From assembly GCF_004116625.1 (NCBI RefSeq), contig NZ_NXIE01000001.1, forward strand, positions 248,001-312,000: a stretch of DNA of 64,000 nt. Direction: 5' to 3'. Made by a program: the position numbers and the translations under genes. Of this stretch, positions 45,025 to 56,684 are shown in pieces. The DNA is from Halarcobacter mediterraneus (lineage in GTDB: Bacteria; Campylobacterota; Campylobacteria; Campylobacterales; Arcobacteraceae). Each line of letters starts with the position of its first letter. The stretch's first letter is position 1. The notes beneath the pieces were generated by a model. The model saw only the letters and a program-made list of their open reading frames with translations, did no database searches and was not told the DNA's origin.

Positions 45025-45603
45025 ATGAAACATGAATTAATGAAACTACCTTATGAATTAGATGCTTTAGAACCTCAAATGTCTAAAGAGACTTTAGAAT
45101 TTCACTATGGAAAGCATCATCAAACATATGTAACAAAATTAAATGGTCTTATTGAAGGAACAAAGTATGAAAATCTTTCTTTAATAGAAATTATTAAAGA
45201 TTCTGAAGGTGGTGTTTTTAATAACGCAGCACAAGTATATAATCATGATTTCTTTTGGAATGGATTAACTCCAAATGGTTCAACTATTCCAGCACAAGTA
45301 GAAAGTGCATTAACAGAAACTTTTGGTTCTGTAGATAGTTTTAAAGAAGAATTCACTAATGCAGCAGTTAATAACTTTGGTTCAGGATGGACTTGGTTAG
45401 TAAAAAATAATGAAGGAAAATTAGAAATTGTTTCAACTTCAAATGCCTGTACTCCTATTACTGATGGATTAACTCCTCTTTTAACATGTGATGTTTGGGA
45501 ACATGCTTACTATATTGATGTTAGAAATGCTAGACCTGCTTATTTAGAAAACTTTTGGGCTTTAGTAAATTGGAATTTTGTAGCTGAGAATTTAGCTAAA
45601 TAA
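45025..45603 (+). CDS. sodB: Iron superoxide dismutase
   Basis: Converts superoxide to peroxide and oxygen. The metal ligands are in place: H in [12 protein letters not shown] in NHDFFWNG, and D/H in [25 protein letters not shown] and the general sequence are of the Fe-type cytoplasmic family (192 residues). It has an AAAAGGATATAAT ribosome site and a strong terminator directly after it, so it is a single-gene unit. Confidence 0.95.
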   Translation: MKHELMKLPYELDALEPQMSKETLEFHYGKHHQTYVTKLNGLIEGTKYENLSLIEIIKDSEGGVFNNAAQVYNHDFFWNGLTPNGSTIPAQVESALTETFGSVDSFKEEFTNAAVNNFGSGWTWLVKNNEGKLEIVSTSNACTPITDGLTPLLTCDVWEHAYYIDVRNARPAYLENFWALVNWNFVAENLAK

Positions 45604-45604
45604 T

Positions 45605-45630
45605 AAAAGAAGAGAAATATCTCTTCTTTT
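45605..45630. terminator. Bidirectional terminator between sodB and copA
   Basis: A 10-bp perfect stem (AAAAGAAGAG and complement) with a 6-base loop, T-run on either strand, between two convergent genes. Confidence 0.85.
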
Positions 45631-47809
45631 AAATCTTTTTCATCTTTAATCTTAGTGAGTTTAAAACTACTGTAACTGAACTAAAACTCATTGCAATCCC
45701 TGCATATACAGGACTTAACATTAATCCATTAAAAGAGTATAAAATTCCTGCTGCTAAAGGAATTCCTATAATATTATAAATAAATGCCCAAAAAAGGTTT
45801 TGTTTTATTATTTTCATAGTTTGAAATGATAAGTTAATACTTTTTGTTATAGATAATAGCTCATTATTTACTAGTATTATATCTCCAGCATCTTTTGTAA
45901 TATCAGAACCAGAATTTAAAGTAATACCTATATTAGCTTGTTTTATTGATAAAGCATCATTTACCCCATCACCTACAAACATAGTTTTACCTTCTTTTTG
46001 TATCTTTTTTATAATATTATATTTCTCTGTAGGAAGTACTTGACTATACACTTTTTCTATATTTAATTTATTAGCAATTTTATTTGCAGTTATATTATTA
46101 TCTCCTGTTAATAAAATAGGCTTAATTTTTAATTCTTTTAGTTGAGTGATTAATTCTTTTGCATTTTCTTTTAATTTATCTTCTAAAGCAAAAGAACCAA
46201 TTGATTCTTTATTTAAAGCAGCTAAGATAACACCATTTGCCATTTCTAATCTTTTATTATAAAAGTCTAAGTGATTTTTAGAAACTTGAACCATATTTTC
46301 ATTAAGTAGTTGAATATTTCCAAGTATTATCTCATCTTCATTTATAATGGCTTTAATACCTTTACCTGGAATAATTTCAAAATCTTTTACTTGGTAAATT
46401 TCTTTATTAACTTTATTTTCTTCAATATATTTTACAATAGCTTGAGAAATAGGGTGTTCACTAAGTTTTTCTATATCATATATTTTATTTAAATATTTAG
46501 TTTCAATATCAGTTTTAGATACTATTATCTCACCTTTTGTTAAAGTTCCAGTTTTATCAAAAACTGCATACTTAATATCTTTAATAACTTCTAATATTTC
46601 AGGGTTTTTTATTAAAATACCTTCTTGTGCTCCTCTACTCACTGAACTTACAATAGCTATTGGTGTAGCAAGTCCTAATGCACAAGGGCAAGATACAATT
46701 AATACACTGATACTTGCCAATATAGCATTTTGGAAGTTTCCTAGTAAAGACCAAATTATAAAAGTTAAAATGGAGATTAAAATAACACTAGGTACAAAAA
46801 TATTAGCTATTTTATCGGCAAATCTACTAATAGGAATCTGTTTACCTTGAGCCGTTTTTAATAACTCTATAATTTTTGATAAAGTTGTATTATCTGCTTG
46901 TTTTAAAACCTCTACAGTAATTACTGCATTTGTATTTAATGTTCCAGATAAAACTTCATCACCTTCTTGTTTTAAAATAGGTAAAGATTCTCCTGTTATC
47001 ATTGACGTATTGATATCAGCTTTTCCTTTGATTATTTTACCATCAATAGGAATTTTTTCACCAGCTTTAACTAGAATTTTATCTGTAACTTTAAGTTTAG
47101 AAGGGGAAATTCTTTCTATCGTTTCATCTTCATTTATTAGATTTGCATATTCAGGAGTTAAAGACATAAGTTTTTTCAAAAAATCACTTGCTTTTTGTTT
47201 TGAACGCTCTTCTAAATATCTACCTAATAATACAAAAGAAATTATAACAGCAGCTCCATCAAAGTATAAAAATCTTAAGTTTTCAGGAAATAGTTGGGGT
47301 AAAAATAGTACAAATGTTGAATAAAAATAAGCAGCACTAGTTCCTAGTGCAACTAAAACATTCATATCATAATTTCTATTTTTTATTGATTTAAAGGCTG
47401 CTTTATAAAATCTACTTCCACTATAAAATTGTATAAAACTTGCAATAGCAAATACAATATATTTTTTTGTATTAGAATCAAAAAAATCAGTAAATGATAA
47501 AACAAAAATATAAATAGTAAGAAAAATTGAGATAAAAAAAGTTTCTTTTAATTTCTTAAACTCTTTTTCTTGAGTTTTTTCAAGTAGATTTAAATCTTTT
47601 GTTGCCTTATAACCTAAGTCCTCAATCTTGTGTATTATTTGTTTTTCTGAAATCTTTTCTGTATCAATTTTAAATTCTCCTTCACTTGAGGCAAAATTAA
47701 CTTTGACACTTAAAATACCTTCTTTTTCTTTAAGAGAATTTTCAATTCCTTTAGAACAATTTACACAAGACATACCTGAAATATTCAGGTTTATTGTCTT
47801 TGTATTCAT
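45629..47809 (-). CDS. copA: Copper-exporting P1B-type ATPase
   Basis: CopA pumps Cu(I) out of the cytoplasm. One N-terminal HMA domain (GMSCVNCSKGIENSL) is followed by two membrane helices, the actuator domain (ITGES), the CPC ion-binding motif in helix 6 (SCPCALGLATP), the phosphorylation loop (DKTGTLTKG), HP motif (SEHPIS), GDGVNDA, and the CopA-type last helices with YNIIGIPLAAG and MSFSSVTVVLNSLRL. 726 residues. The copper chaperone gene lies 11 bases upstream. Confidence 0.94.
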   Translation of the reverse strand: MNTKTINLNISGMSCVNCSKGIENSLKEKEGILSVKVNFASSEGEFKIDTEKISEKQIIHKIEDLGYKATKDLNLLEKTQEKEFKKLKETFFISIFLTIYIFVLSFTDFFDSNTKKYIVFAIASFIQFYSGSRFYKAAFKSIKNRNYDMNVLVALGTSAAYFYSTFVLFLPQLFPENLRFLYFDGAAVIISFVLLGRYLEERSKQKASDFLKKLMSLTPEYANLINEDETIERISPSKLKVTDKILVKAGEKIPIDGKIIKGKADINTSMITGESLPILKQEGDEVLSGTLNTNAVITVEVLKQADNTTLSKIIELLKTAQGKQIPISRFADKIANIFVPSVILISILTFIIWSLLGNFQNAILASISVLIVSCPCALGLATPIAIVSSVSRGAQEGILIKNPEILEVIKDIKYAVFDKTGTLTKGEIIVSKTDIETKYLNKIYDIEKLSEHPISQAIVKYIEENKVNKEIYQVKDFEIIPGKGIKAIINEDEIILGNIQLLNENMVQVSKNHLDFYNKRLEMANGVILAALNKESIGSFALEDKLKENAKELITQLKELKIKPILLTGDNNITANKIANKLNIEKVYSQVLPTEKYNIIKKIQKEGKTMFVGDGVNDALSIKQANIGITLNSGSDITKDAGDIILVNNELLSITKSINLSFQTMKIIKQNLFWAFIYNIIGIPLAAGILYSFNGLMLSPVYAGIAMSFSSVTVVLNSLRLKMKKI

Positions 47810-47820
47810 AACTTTAGAAT

Positions 47821-48111
47821 CTATTTTGATGTTGCTACATTAAATTTCCCAACTGCACAAGATACAAAACTTTTTGCAGTTGCAGCAGCTTTATCAAAAC
47901 CAGATAGTTCATCACTAACTAAAGGATAACCTAAACTTCTTAGTTTTAATTTTAATTTTTCTTCTTGACTCTCTTCTAAGTCTAGAGTAATTTTTCTTGG
48001 ATTTACGTCTAAATCTACTTCAACGTTACCAAAGTCTTCCTTTAACGAGCTTATTAATGTATTTGCACAACCTCCACATTTAACATTGTGAACTTCATAT
48101 GTTTTTTTCAT
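47821..48111 (-). CDS. CopZ-like heavy-metal-associated protein with C-terminal extension
   Basis: Residues 1-65 are an HMA (ferredoxin-like) domain with the metal motif HNVKCGGCAN, i.e. C-x-x-C preceded by K instead of the usual T/S. The last 30 residues (GFDKAAATAKSFVSCAVGKF) extend beyond normal CopZ and contain another cysteine. It probably delivers Cu(I) to the CopA encoded just downstream. Confidence 0.85.
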   Translation of the reverse strand: MKKTYEVHNVKCGGCANTLISSLKEDFGNVEVDLDVNPRKITLDLEESQEEKLKLKLRSLGYPLVSDELSGFDKAAATAKSFVSCAVGKFNVATSK

Positions 48112-48166
48112 AATATATTACCTTTAATATTTTTTTCATAATATCTAAGATGTGTGGAAAAATTGT

Positions 48167-49114
48167 TTAAATATTAAAAAACTTTTCCTCCAAAACATTT
48201 ATTAATGTTTCTACAGATGAGATTGATTTTTTAAAAAGATTTTTTTCTTCTTCATTTAAATTTAACTCTATTACTTTTTCAACTCCCGTACTTCCTAACA
48301 TAACAGGAACACCTCCTACCACATCTTTATATCCATATTCACCCTCTAAGTAAACGGCACAAGGGTATATCTTCTTTTTGTTATTTAGTATTGCTTCTAC
48401 CATTAAAGAAGTAGCATAAGCTGGAGCATAATAAGCAGAACCTGATTCTAATAGTTTTACGATTTGTAAACCACCATTTTTTGTTTTTTCAATTATTTCG
48501 TTTATATCTTTTTCTGATAAAAGTTCAGGAATAGGAACGCCTGCAACAGTTGAATATTTTGGTAAAGGAACCATTGCATCACCATGACCTCCCATTACAG
48601 AAGATTCTATTTGTCCTGCCCCAAAGCCAATTTTTTCTAAAATAAAGTGGCTCATTCTTGCACTATCTAAAATACCTGCCATACCTAAAACTTGTCTTCT
48701 TGGAAAACCTGATGTTTTTAAAGCTGTATAAACCATTGCATCAAGAGGGTTTGATACAATAATTATAATTGCATTAGAGGCATATTTTTTAATGTCTTCT
48801 ATAACTCCTTGCATAATTTTTGCATTTGTTAATAATAAATCATCTCTACTCATTCCAGGTTTTCTTGGAATCCCTGCTGTAATAACTACAATATCACTAT
48901 TTTCTAAATCTTTACCATCTTTTGCGGCTTTTACCACTGTATGTGATTTTGCTGCATTTGCACTTTGTGAAATATCTAATGTCATAGCTTGAACAATATT
49001 TTCTCTAATATCTTTTAATACAACTTCTGTACACACTGCTTTGTGAGCAAGAGTATATGCTAAAGTAGAACCAACATGACCAACCCCAATAATACTTACT
49101 TTTTTATTTATCAA
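48167..49114 (-). CDS. mdh: Malate dehydrogenase (LDH-like type)
   Basis: Interconverts malate and oxaloacetate with NAD in the TCA cycle. The Rossmann motif KVSIIGVGHVGSTLAY, the substrate arginines in ITAGIPRKPGMSRDDLL, VSNPLDAMVY and the catalytic histidine in SSVMGGHGDAMVPL are present. 315 residues and these motifs place it in the LDH-like MDH group. It lies downstream of icd, another TCA gene, but a terminator hairpin separates the two. Confidence 0.9.
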   Translation of the reverse strand: MINKKVSIIGVGHVGSTLAYTLAHKAVCTEVVLKDIRENIVQAMTLDISQSANAAKSHTVVKAAKDGKDLENSDIVVITAGIPRKPGMSRDDLLLTNAKIMQGVIEDIKKYASNAIIIIVSNPLDAMVYTALKTSGFPRRQVLGMAGILDSARMSHFILEKIGFGAGQIESSVMGGHGDAMVPLPKYSTVAGVPIPELLSEKDINEIIEKTKNGGLQIVKLLESGSAYYAPAYATSLMVEAILNNKKKIYPCAVYLEGEYGYKDVVGGVPVMLGSTGVEKVIELNLNEEEKNLFKKSISSVETLINVLEEKFFNI

Positions 49115-49141
49115 AGTAAATCCTTTCTTTTGTAGATATAA

Positions 49142-49171
49142 AAAAAGGCAAAGCCTAAGCTTTGCCTTTTT
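49142..49171 (-). terminator. Rho-independent terminator downstream of icd
   Basis: A 12-bp G/C-containing stem (AAAAGGCAAAGC and complement) with a CTAA loop, followed by T-runs in both directions. It separates icd from mdh on the minus strand. Confidence 0.85.
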
Positions 49172-49189
49172 ATTTTATAGAAATTTGTT

Positions 49190-51397
<2,208 letters not shown>

Positions 51398-51503
51398 TTA
51401 ATTTTGAATAAGCCATATCATAGCACTATTTAAATTTATGATAAATGAAATCTTTATTTTAAATAATTAGGAAACTTCCATTGTTTCAATTTTTCACAAA
51501 AAA

Positions 51504-52613
51504 TTATTTAACATTATTCCAAAGAGATTTTATAGATGAAGGTTTTTGCTTTGTTACATCTGTCTGCATAATTTTTTTAGCTTCTTTATCAAATTTATTT
51601 TCTACTTTTTTAACTTTTGTATATGTTTTTTTCGTATCTCTATTAATATTTATATTTCTAATATGTTCTTTATATGAACTTGTAAATTTATGTAAACCAG
51701 TAGAGTTGTCTCTTACAAAATATAAAAAATCACTTTTTACAGGAAAAATTGCAGCTTTAATTGCATTTAAACTTACTGCACAAACTGGGTTGTCAGGTAA
51801 ACCTCTATTTTTATAAGTATTATAAGAACTATTGTCTTCTCTAATTTTTTGAGCAGTAACTTTTTGATGGGAATATTCACCATAGTTTAATGTTCCATCC
51901 ATTTGTAAGGCCATCCCTTTTTTTAATCTATTATAGATAACACTTGAGACTAAAGGCATTTCATCAATACTTGCAGCTTCTTTTTGAATAATTGATGCCA
52001 TAATAATATAGTAATACCATTTCTTTTTATCATAATACCCAAAAATCTTTTTTGAAAATTCTTCATACTGTTTATTAGTATTTGAAAATAAATAAAATAA
52101 TAAATGGTCTTCTTTCATTCCATAAGGTAATGAGTATGTTTCAGCAAGTATATTCCCATCTTTTTTATAGGCATACTTATTATAAACTTCATGGAGCTTT
52201 TCTTCTGATAGATTAAATTTTTGGGCAATATCTTTGATGAAAAAATAAGATGTTTCCCCAGGAATTAGAGTAATTGTCTTTAGTGCTGCTTTTGAAGTTG
52301 TTAGTTTATATAAAAAGTCAGCTTTTTTCATATATTGTGATTTTAAATCAATCCAACCACTTTGAGGATAACCTAAAAAATTAATTATATATTTATCTAC
52401 ATTATTTAGTTCATAACCAGTTTTATTTAAATGTGATATAATACTTTTCGTACTGCCTTTAGGGATATATAAAACTTTTGTTGAAGTTAATGGTATATTT
52501 ACGTAAAACAGTATGGCAATTATTGCTAAAAGGATAAACTCAATAATGCTAAAAGCTATTAAGCTACTTATTTTAATATTTCTATTTTTATTTTCTGTTC
52601 TCATTTTTCTCAT
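51504..52613 (-). CDS. mltG: Endolytic murein transglycosylase MltG
   Basis: MltG cleaves nascent glycan strands and sets their length. A membrane helix near the N-terminus (LIAFSIIEFILLAIIAILFY) is followed by a LysM-like region (VLYIPKGSTKSIISHL) and the YceG domain with the catalytic glutamate in QKEAASIDEMPLVSSVIYNR and GMALQMDGTLNYG. The C-terminus has an unusual 50-residue lysine-rich tail. The first ATG has no ribosome site; the one at 52604, three codons in, has GAGAAAA. Its 5' end overlaps the divergent AsmA-like gene. Confidence 0.93.
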   Translation of the reverse strand: MRKMRTENKNRNIKISSLIAFSIIEFILLAIIAILFYVNIPLTSTKVLYIPKGSTKSIISHLNKTGYELNNVDKYIINFLGYPQSGWIDLKSQYMKKADFLYKLTTSKAALKTITLIPGETSYFFIKDIAQKFNLSEEKLHEVYNKYAYKKDGNILAETYSLPYGMKEDHLLFYLFSNTNKQYEEFSKKIFGYYDKKKWYYYIIMASIIQKEAASIDEMPLVSSVIYNRLKKGMALQMDGTLNYGEYSHQKVTAQKIREDNSSYNTYKNRGLPDNPVCAVSLNAIKAAIFPVKSDFLYFVRDNSTGLHKFTSSYKEHIRNININRDTKKTYTKVKKVENKFDKEAKKIMQTDVTKQKPSSIKSLWNNVK

Positions 52614-55458
52614 TTTTTATGGGGTAAAGATTGACTCTTTTTCTTTTTCAAATATTTCAATTTCGAAATTGTATTTAAAATATGATAAAAAACTTATTTT
52701 AGAAGTAGATGATTTGCTTATAAATTATATTTCTTCTAATAAAAAATTAACAACTCAAGAATTAAAAGATGATTTTTTAGAAGTACCTAAACTTTTAAAA
52801 TACTTTAGAAAAATAGATATAAAAAGACTAAAAGTTAAAGATAATGAATTTACAATATTAATAAATGAAAAAGAACTTTATGTAGATAATAAAGATATAA
52901 ATCTATCTGCAAGTTTGGATTTTGTAAATGGAAAAATGAAAATGAATATTTATTCTATGTATTTTAAAAGTTTAAATTTGACTTTTTTTGGAGAAGCATT
53001 AGTTGAATCTTCAAAAAATAAAGTACTTTTTTCAGGATATTTCAATAAAGACAATAATATAAATGGAGAAATAAATTTAAAATCAGATGATAAATATTTA
53101 GATTTTTTTGTTAATACAACAAATTCTATTAAATCAATTTCTTTTTTAAAAGATTTCTTCAGACTTGATTCTATTGCAGAAAGTTGGATGTATGATAATG
53201 TAAAAGGAGATATAAACTTAAAATATTTATCTGGAAAAATCGATTTAGAAGAAAAAGAGCCAATTCCTTCTTCAATAAAAGGTAAAGCATATGTAGAAAA
53301 TGCCCATATAAGGTTTAATAAAAAAGTAAAAACAGTAAATACTTCTAAACTAGAAATTAATTATGATAACGATACTTTATCTTTTAACTTGAATGAACCG
53401 AAATATGATAATAGTAAATTATATGGAAGCAGGGTATACATTAATAATTTGACAAGTCTAGATAAAGGTAGAGTTATTGTTGAATTAAAAAGTGACTCAA
53501 TATTAAATGATGATATTTTAGAAATTCTTAAAGCTTATGAAATAAAACTACCTTTTAAACAAATTGATGGAGAAAATATTTCTTCCCTTCGTCTAGAAAT
53601 ACCATATTTAGCTTCAAAAAAAATGGAAATCATTGGAGATTTTTCTTTAAAAAATGCACATATTCAGTTAAATGATTTTAAAGTTTTTGTTAATCATGCA
53701 AATATTTCTTTGAAAAATAATATGGTTTCTATAAATAATTCTTTAATAAAATACAAAGATTTGGCAGAAGGAAAGTTATTTTTAAATATTGATACAAAAA
53801 AAATGTTAGCAAAAGGGAAAGTTGATTTTACTGATTTTGAAATAATATCAAATGAAAAGAATATTTTAAATTTATCAAATAAAGAAATACCTTTATCTAT
53901 AGACTTCAATAACAATACAATTATTAATTTAGAAAACTTAAACTCTAAAATAGTAATTGATGAAAATAATTTAACTTTGAATATCCCTAATTTAGAAGAT
54001 TTTTATGATTATTCTGAATTATTAAAAGACAGTGGGTTAGGTAAGGGTGATTTAAAAGTATCTATAAATAAAAATGATGAAATATTTTTTTCTACAAATT
54101 TAAAAGAGTTAGATTTTCCTTTTGAAAAAAATACAGAAAAAATTACTACTTTGTCTGCTAAAGGTAGAATTTTAGATGATATTATAACAATAAAAACAGA
54201 TGATTCTGATATTGAAATTATTTTAGAAAAAGAAAAAAATCCCTTAATTAGACTTTCTAATATTGACTTATCTTTAGAGAAAGAAGAAGATAATACTTTA
54301 AATAAAGAATTTCTTAGTATAGATTTAGAATTAAATAATTCTTTTATAAAATTTGATGAAAAACATAAATATAAAACTCAATGGGCTAAAATCAATTTAA
54401 ACAAGGAAATTATATCTTTTGAAGGTAAAGCTTTAGACGTAGATTTACCTTTAGCAAAAGGATTTAAGAAACTTTCTGAATTAACTTTAAAAGGTACATT
54501 TAAAGATAAAATATTAGAAATAAAAAGTAAAGATAATAAATTAGATTTTAAATATGACATAACAAAAGAAAAAATGTTTATGAATGTTCAAGAATACAAT
54601 GTATTATATAATACAGATGATGCATTTTCTGAAGGAGAAAGAACATCTTATTATATTGATGGTAAAAATTCTAATATTATTATTAATGGTAAATATGTTG
54701 CAAAAGCAGAGACTTATAAATTTATTTTTGAAGAACATAAAACGGATGTAAAATTAAAATATAAAGAAACTGAGTTTAAATATCACGAAGATTTTGATGA
54801 TAACTTAAATTTAGAAGCTATAAATATGAGTGATGACTTTTTAAATTCACTTATAAGTAAAGATATAATAAGTGGAGGAAGTGTTAACCTTAATGCTTAT
54901 GGCAAAAATGGCTTTATAGAAGGAACAGCATTTATAAAAGAGAGTAAAATAAAAGATTTAGCTATTTTAAATAACTTATTAATGTTTATTAATACTTCTC
55001 CTGCTTTAATAAATCCTTTATTTGCAGTTCCGTCTGTAGTTGGAATGGCTACAGAAGGTGGATTTAACATAAATGGTTATAGAGTAACAGATGGAAGAAT
55101 TGACTTTACCTATAACTTTGATAATAAATTGTTAAATATGTATAAAATATTTACAAAGGGTAATGGTATTGACTTTGAAGGTTTTGCAAATATAAACTTT
55201 AATTCTTCAAGGATAGACTCAGAACTTAAATTAATTTTCTTTAAAAGTTATAGTAAAGTTGTTGGGGCTATTCCTGTATTAAATTACTTATTTTTAGGAG
55301 ATGAAAAGAGGGTTGATACTGAAGTGGAAATTTATGGAACTTTAGATGATCCAAAGTATAAAACAAATGTCGCAAGAGATGGAGTTAATGCACCTGTTAA
55401 TTTTTTAAAAAGATTAATCAATTCTCCTATGAAGATAATAGACTCTTTATCTGAATAA
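52546..55458 (+). CDS. Large AsmA-like/DUF3971-type envelope protein
   Basis: 970 residues: an N-terminal membrane helix (ILIFLFLFSVLIFLIFYGV), then a long periplasmic beta-rich repetitive region, ending with the conserved AsmA-type block (IKDLAILNNLLMFINTSPAL, GFNINGYRVTDGRIDFTY, LIFFKSYSKVVGAIPVLNYL). Such proteins (YhdP/TamB/AsmA family) are thought to form hydrophobic grooves for phospholipid transfer to the outer membrane. The ATG at 52546 has AGGATAA upstream; another ATG at 52513 has none. It is divergent from mltG, the coding regions overlapping by about 60 bases. Confidence 0.82.
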   Translation: MLKAIKLLILIFLFLFSVLIFLIFYGVKIDSFSFSNISISKLYLKYDKKLILEVDDLLINYISSNKKLTTQELKDDFLEVPKLLKYFRKIDIKRLKVKDNEFTILINEKELYVDNKDINLSASLDFVNGKMKMNIYSMYFKSLNLTFFGEALVESSKNKVLFSGYFNKDNNINGEINLKSDDKYLDFFVNTTNSIKSISFLKDFFRLDSIAESWMYDNVKGDINLKYLSGKIDLEEKEPIPSSIKGKAYVENAHIRFNKKVKTVNTSKLEINYDNDTLSFNLNEPKYDNSKLYGSRVYINNLTSLDKGRVIVELKSDSILNDDILEILKAYEIKLPFKQIDGENISSLRLEIPYLASKKMEIIGDFSLKNAHIQLNDFKVFVNHANISLKNNMVSINNSLIKYKDLAEGKLFLNIDTKKMLAKGKVDFTDFEIISNEKNILNLSNKEIPLSIDFNNNTIINLENLNSKIVIDENNLTLNIPNLEDFYDYSELLKDSGLGKGDLKVSINKNDEIFFSTNLKELDFPFEKNTEKITTLSAKGRILDDIITIKTDDSDIEIILEKEKNPLIRLSNIDLSLEKEEDNTLNKEFLSIDLELNNSFIKFDEKHKYKTQWAKINLNKEIISFEGKALDVDLPLAKGFKKLSELTLKGTFKDKILEIKSKDNKLDFKYDITKEKMFMNVQEYNVLYNTDDAFSEGERTSYYIDGKNSNIIINGKYVAKAETYKFIFEEHKTDVKLKYKETEFKYHEDFDDNLNLEAINMSDDFLNSLISKDIISGGSVNLNAYGKNGFIEGTAFIKESKIKDLAILNNLLMFINTSPALINPLFAVPSVVGMATEGGFNINGYRVTDGRIDFTYNFDNKLLNMYKIFTKGNGIDFEGFANINFNSSRIDSELKLIFFKSYSKVVGAIPVLNYLFLGDEKRVDTEVEIYGTLDDPKYKTNVARDGVNAPVNFLKRLINSPMKIIDSLSE

Positions 55459-55459
55459 A

Positions 55460-55490
55460 AAGAAATGAATAAGATTTTTATTCATTTCTT
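55460..55490. terminator. Bidirectional terminator between the AsmA-like gene and the LolC-type permease
   Basis: A 13-bp perfect stem (AAGAAATGAATAA and complement) with a 5-base loop between convergent genes, overlapping the last codons of the permease. Confidence 0.8.
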
Positions 55491-56683
55491 AAAACATCAA
55501 TTACATCAATATTTGTAGCTTTCTTTGCTGGATAATATGAAGAAATCAAAACAATAAAACTTGCTCCAATAACAATTGATACAAAATCAATTATTGATAA
55601 ATCAAGGGGAAGTTTAGAGGTTCCATAAACATCTGCTGGTAAAGATATTATTTCAAAAGTATCTAATAACCACATTCCAAAAAAACCTAAAAGAATACCT
55701 ATTAGAATACCTGAAAATCCAATTATTGTTCCAAGTTTTAAAAAAATATTTTTAATTTCTTTTGTACTTGCTCCCATTGAAAGAAGTAGGGCTATCTCTT
55801 TTCTTCTACTCATAACAGTCATTAATAAAGAAGAGATAATATTTAATGAAGCAACTAAAATTATAAGCATTAAAACTATAAATAAAGCTTTTTTTTCCAT
55901 TTCCATTGCTGCAAAAAAGTTTCCATTTTGTTGCCACCAACCAATAACCCCTGCACCTTGAGACAATAAAAAATCTTTAATATTTTTTATATCTTTCATT
56001 GCATTGTCAGAATAAACATGAATTCCATCATAAATATTATCGGGCTTTCTAAGAAGTGTTTGTAAGGCTTCTAATGAAGTATAAACATAAGTTTTATCAT
56101 AAGCATGAAGACCTGATTTAAAATAGCCTTTATATGTAAATCTTTTTAATTTTGGCATCATTGAAAGACCACTTGGACTTAATGAAGTAAAATATAAAGT
56201 TGCTTTTTCTCTTGGAAGTAAATAAAGATTATCTTTTATTCCCTCTCCAATAATAATATCATACTTTTTTAAATCTAAATTTTTTATAGCTTTTTTATAA
56301 ATAGAATTTATTTCAGCTTCTCTTTTTGAATCAACTCCAAAAATCATCCCTCCATTCATGTTTTCACCATTTTGTAATATTACTTGAGAACTTAAATATG
56401 GAGAAAACTTTAAAGAAGGAAACTGTTTTTCTAATGATTCTAATAGTTCTTTATTTACACTGTTTTGGAATTTTGGATAGATTGAAAGAGGGTAGTTCAT
56501 TGTAAAAAGTTTATTTTCAAACTCTTTAGCTGTACCATTCATTATAGCCATTGTAATTATTAATACCATAACTCCAATAGCAACACCGATAAATGCTAAA
56601 ATAGCACTTATCGAAATAAAAGGATTTTTCTTATCAAATTTTAGATATTTTTTAACAATAAAATTAACTAATTTTTTATTCAA
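55478..56683 (-). CDS. LolC/E-type lipoprotein-releasing ABC transporter permease
   Basis: Four membrane helices in the FtsX/MacB arrangement: helix 1 (ISAILAFIGVAIGVMVLIIT), a large periplasmic domain (about 50-250), then three helices at the C-terminus (VLMLIILVASLNIISSLLMT and so on) with SRRKEIALLLSMGAS. It would extract lipoproteins from the inner membrane for LolA. A single such permease, rather than separate LolC and LolE, fits a LolF-type homodimer. Its ATPase is not next to it. It lies 1 base after secA; lolA is on the other side of secA. Confidence 0.88.
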   Translation of the reverse strand: MNKKLVNFIVKKYLKFDKKNPFISISAILAFIGVAIGVMVLIITMAIMNGTAKEFENKLFTMNYPLSIYPKFQNSVNKELLESLEKQFPSLKFSPYLSSQVILQNGENMNGGMIFGVDSKREAEINSIYKKAIKNLDLKKYDIIIGEGIKDNLYLLPREKATLYFTSLSPSGLSMMPKLKRFTYKGYFKSGLHAYDKTYVYTSLEALQTLLRKPDNIYDGIHVYSDNAMKDIKNIKDFLLSQGAGVIGWWQQNGNFFAAMEMEKKALFIVLMLIILVASLNIISSLLMTVMSRRKEIALLLSMGASTKEIKNIFLKLGTIIGFSGILIGILLGFFGMWLLDTFEIISLPADVYGTSKLPLDLSIIDFVSIVIGASFIVLISSYYPAKKATNIDVIDVLRNE

Positions 56684-56684
56684 A

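Noticed and set aside
52513-52545. Extra 11 N-terminal residues of the AsmA-like protein from ATG 52513
   Set aside because: No ribosome site precedes this ATG, and the residues are polar and precede an otherwise normal signal anchor at 52546.
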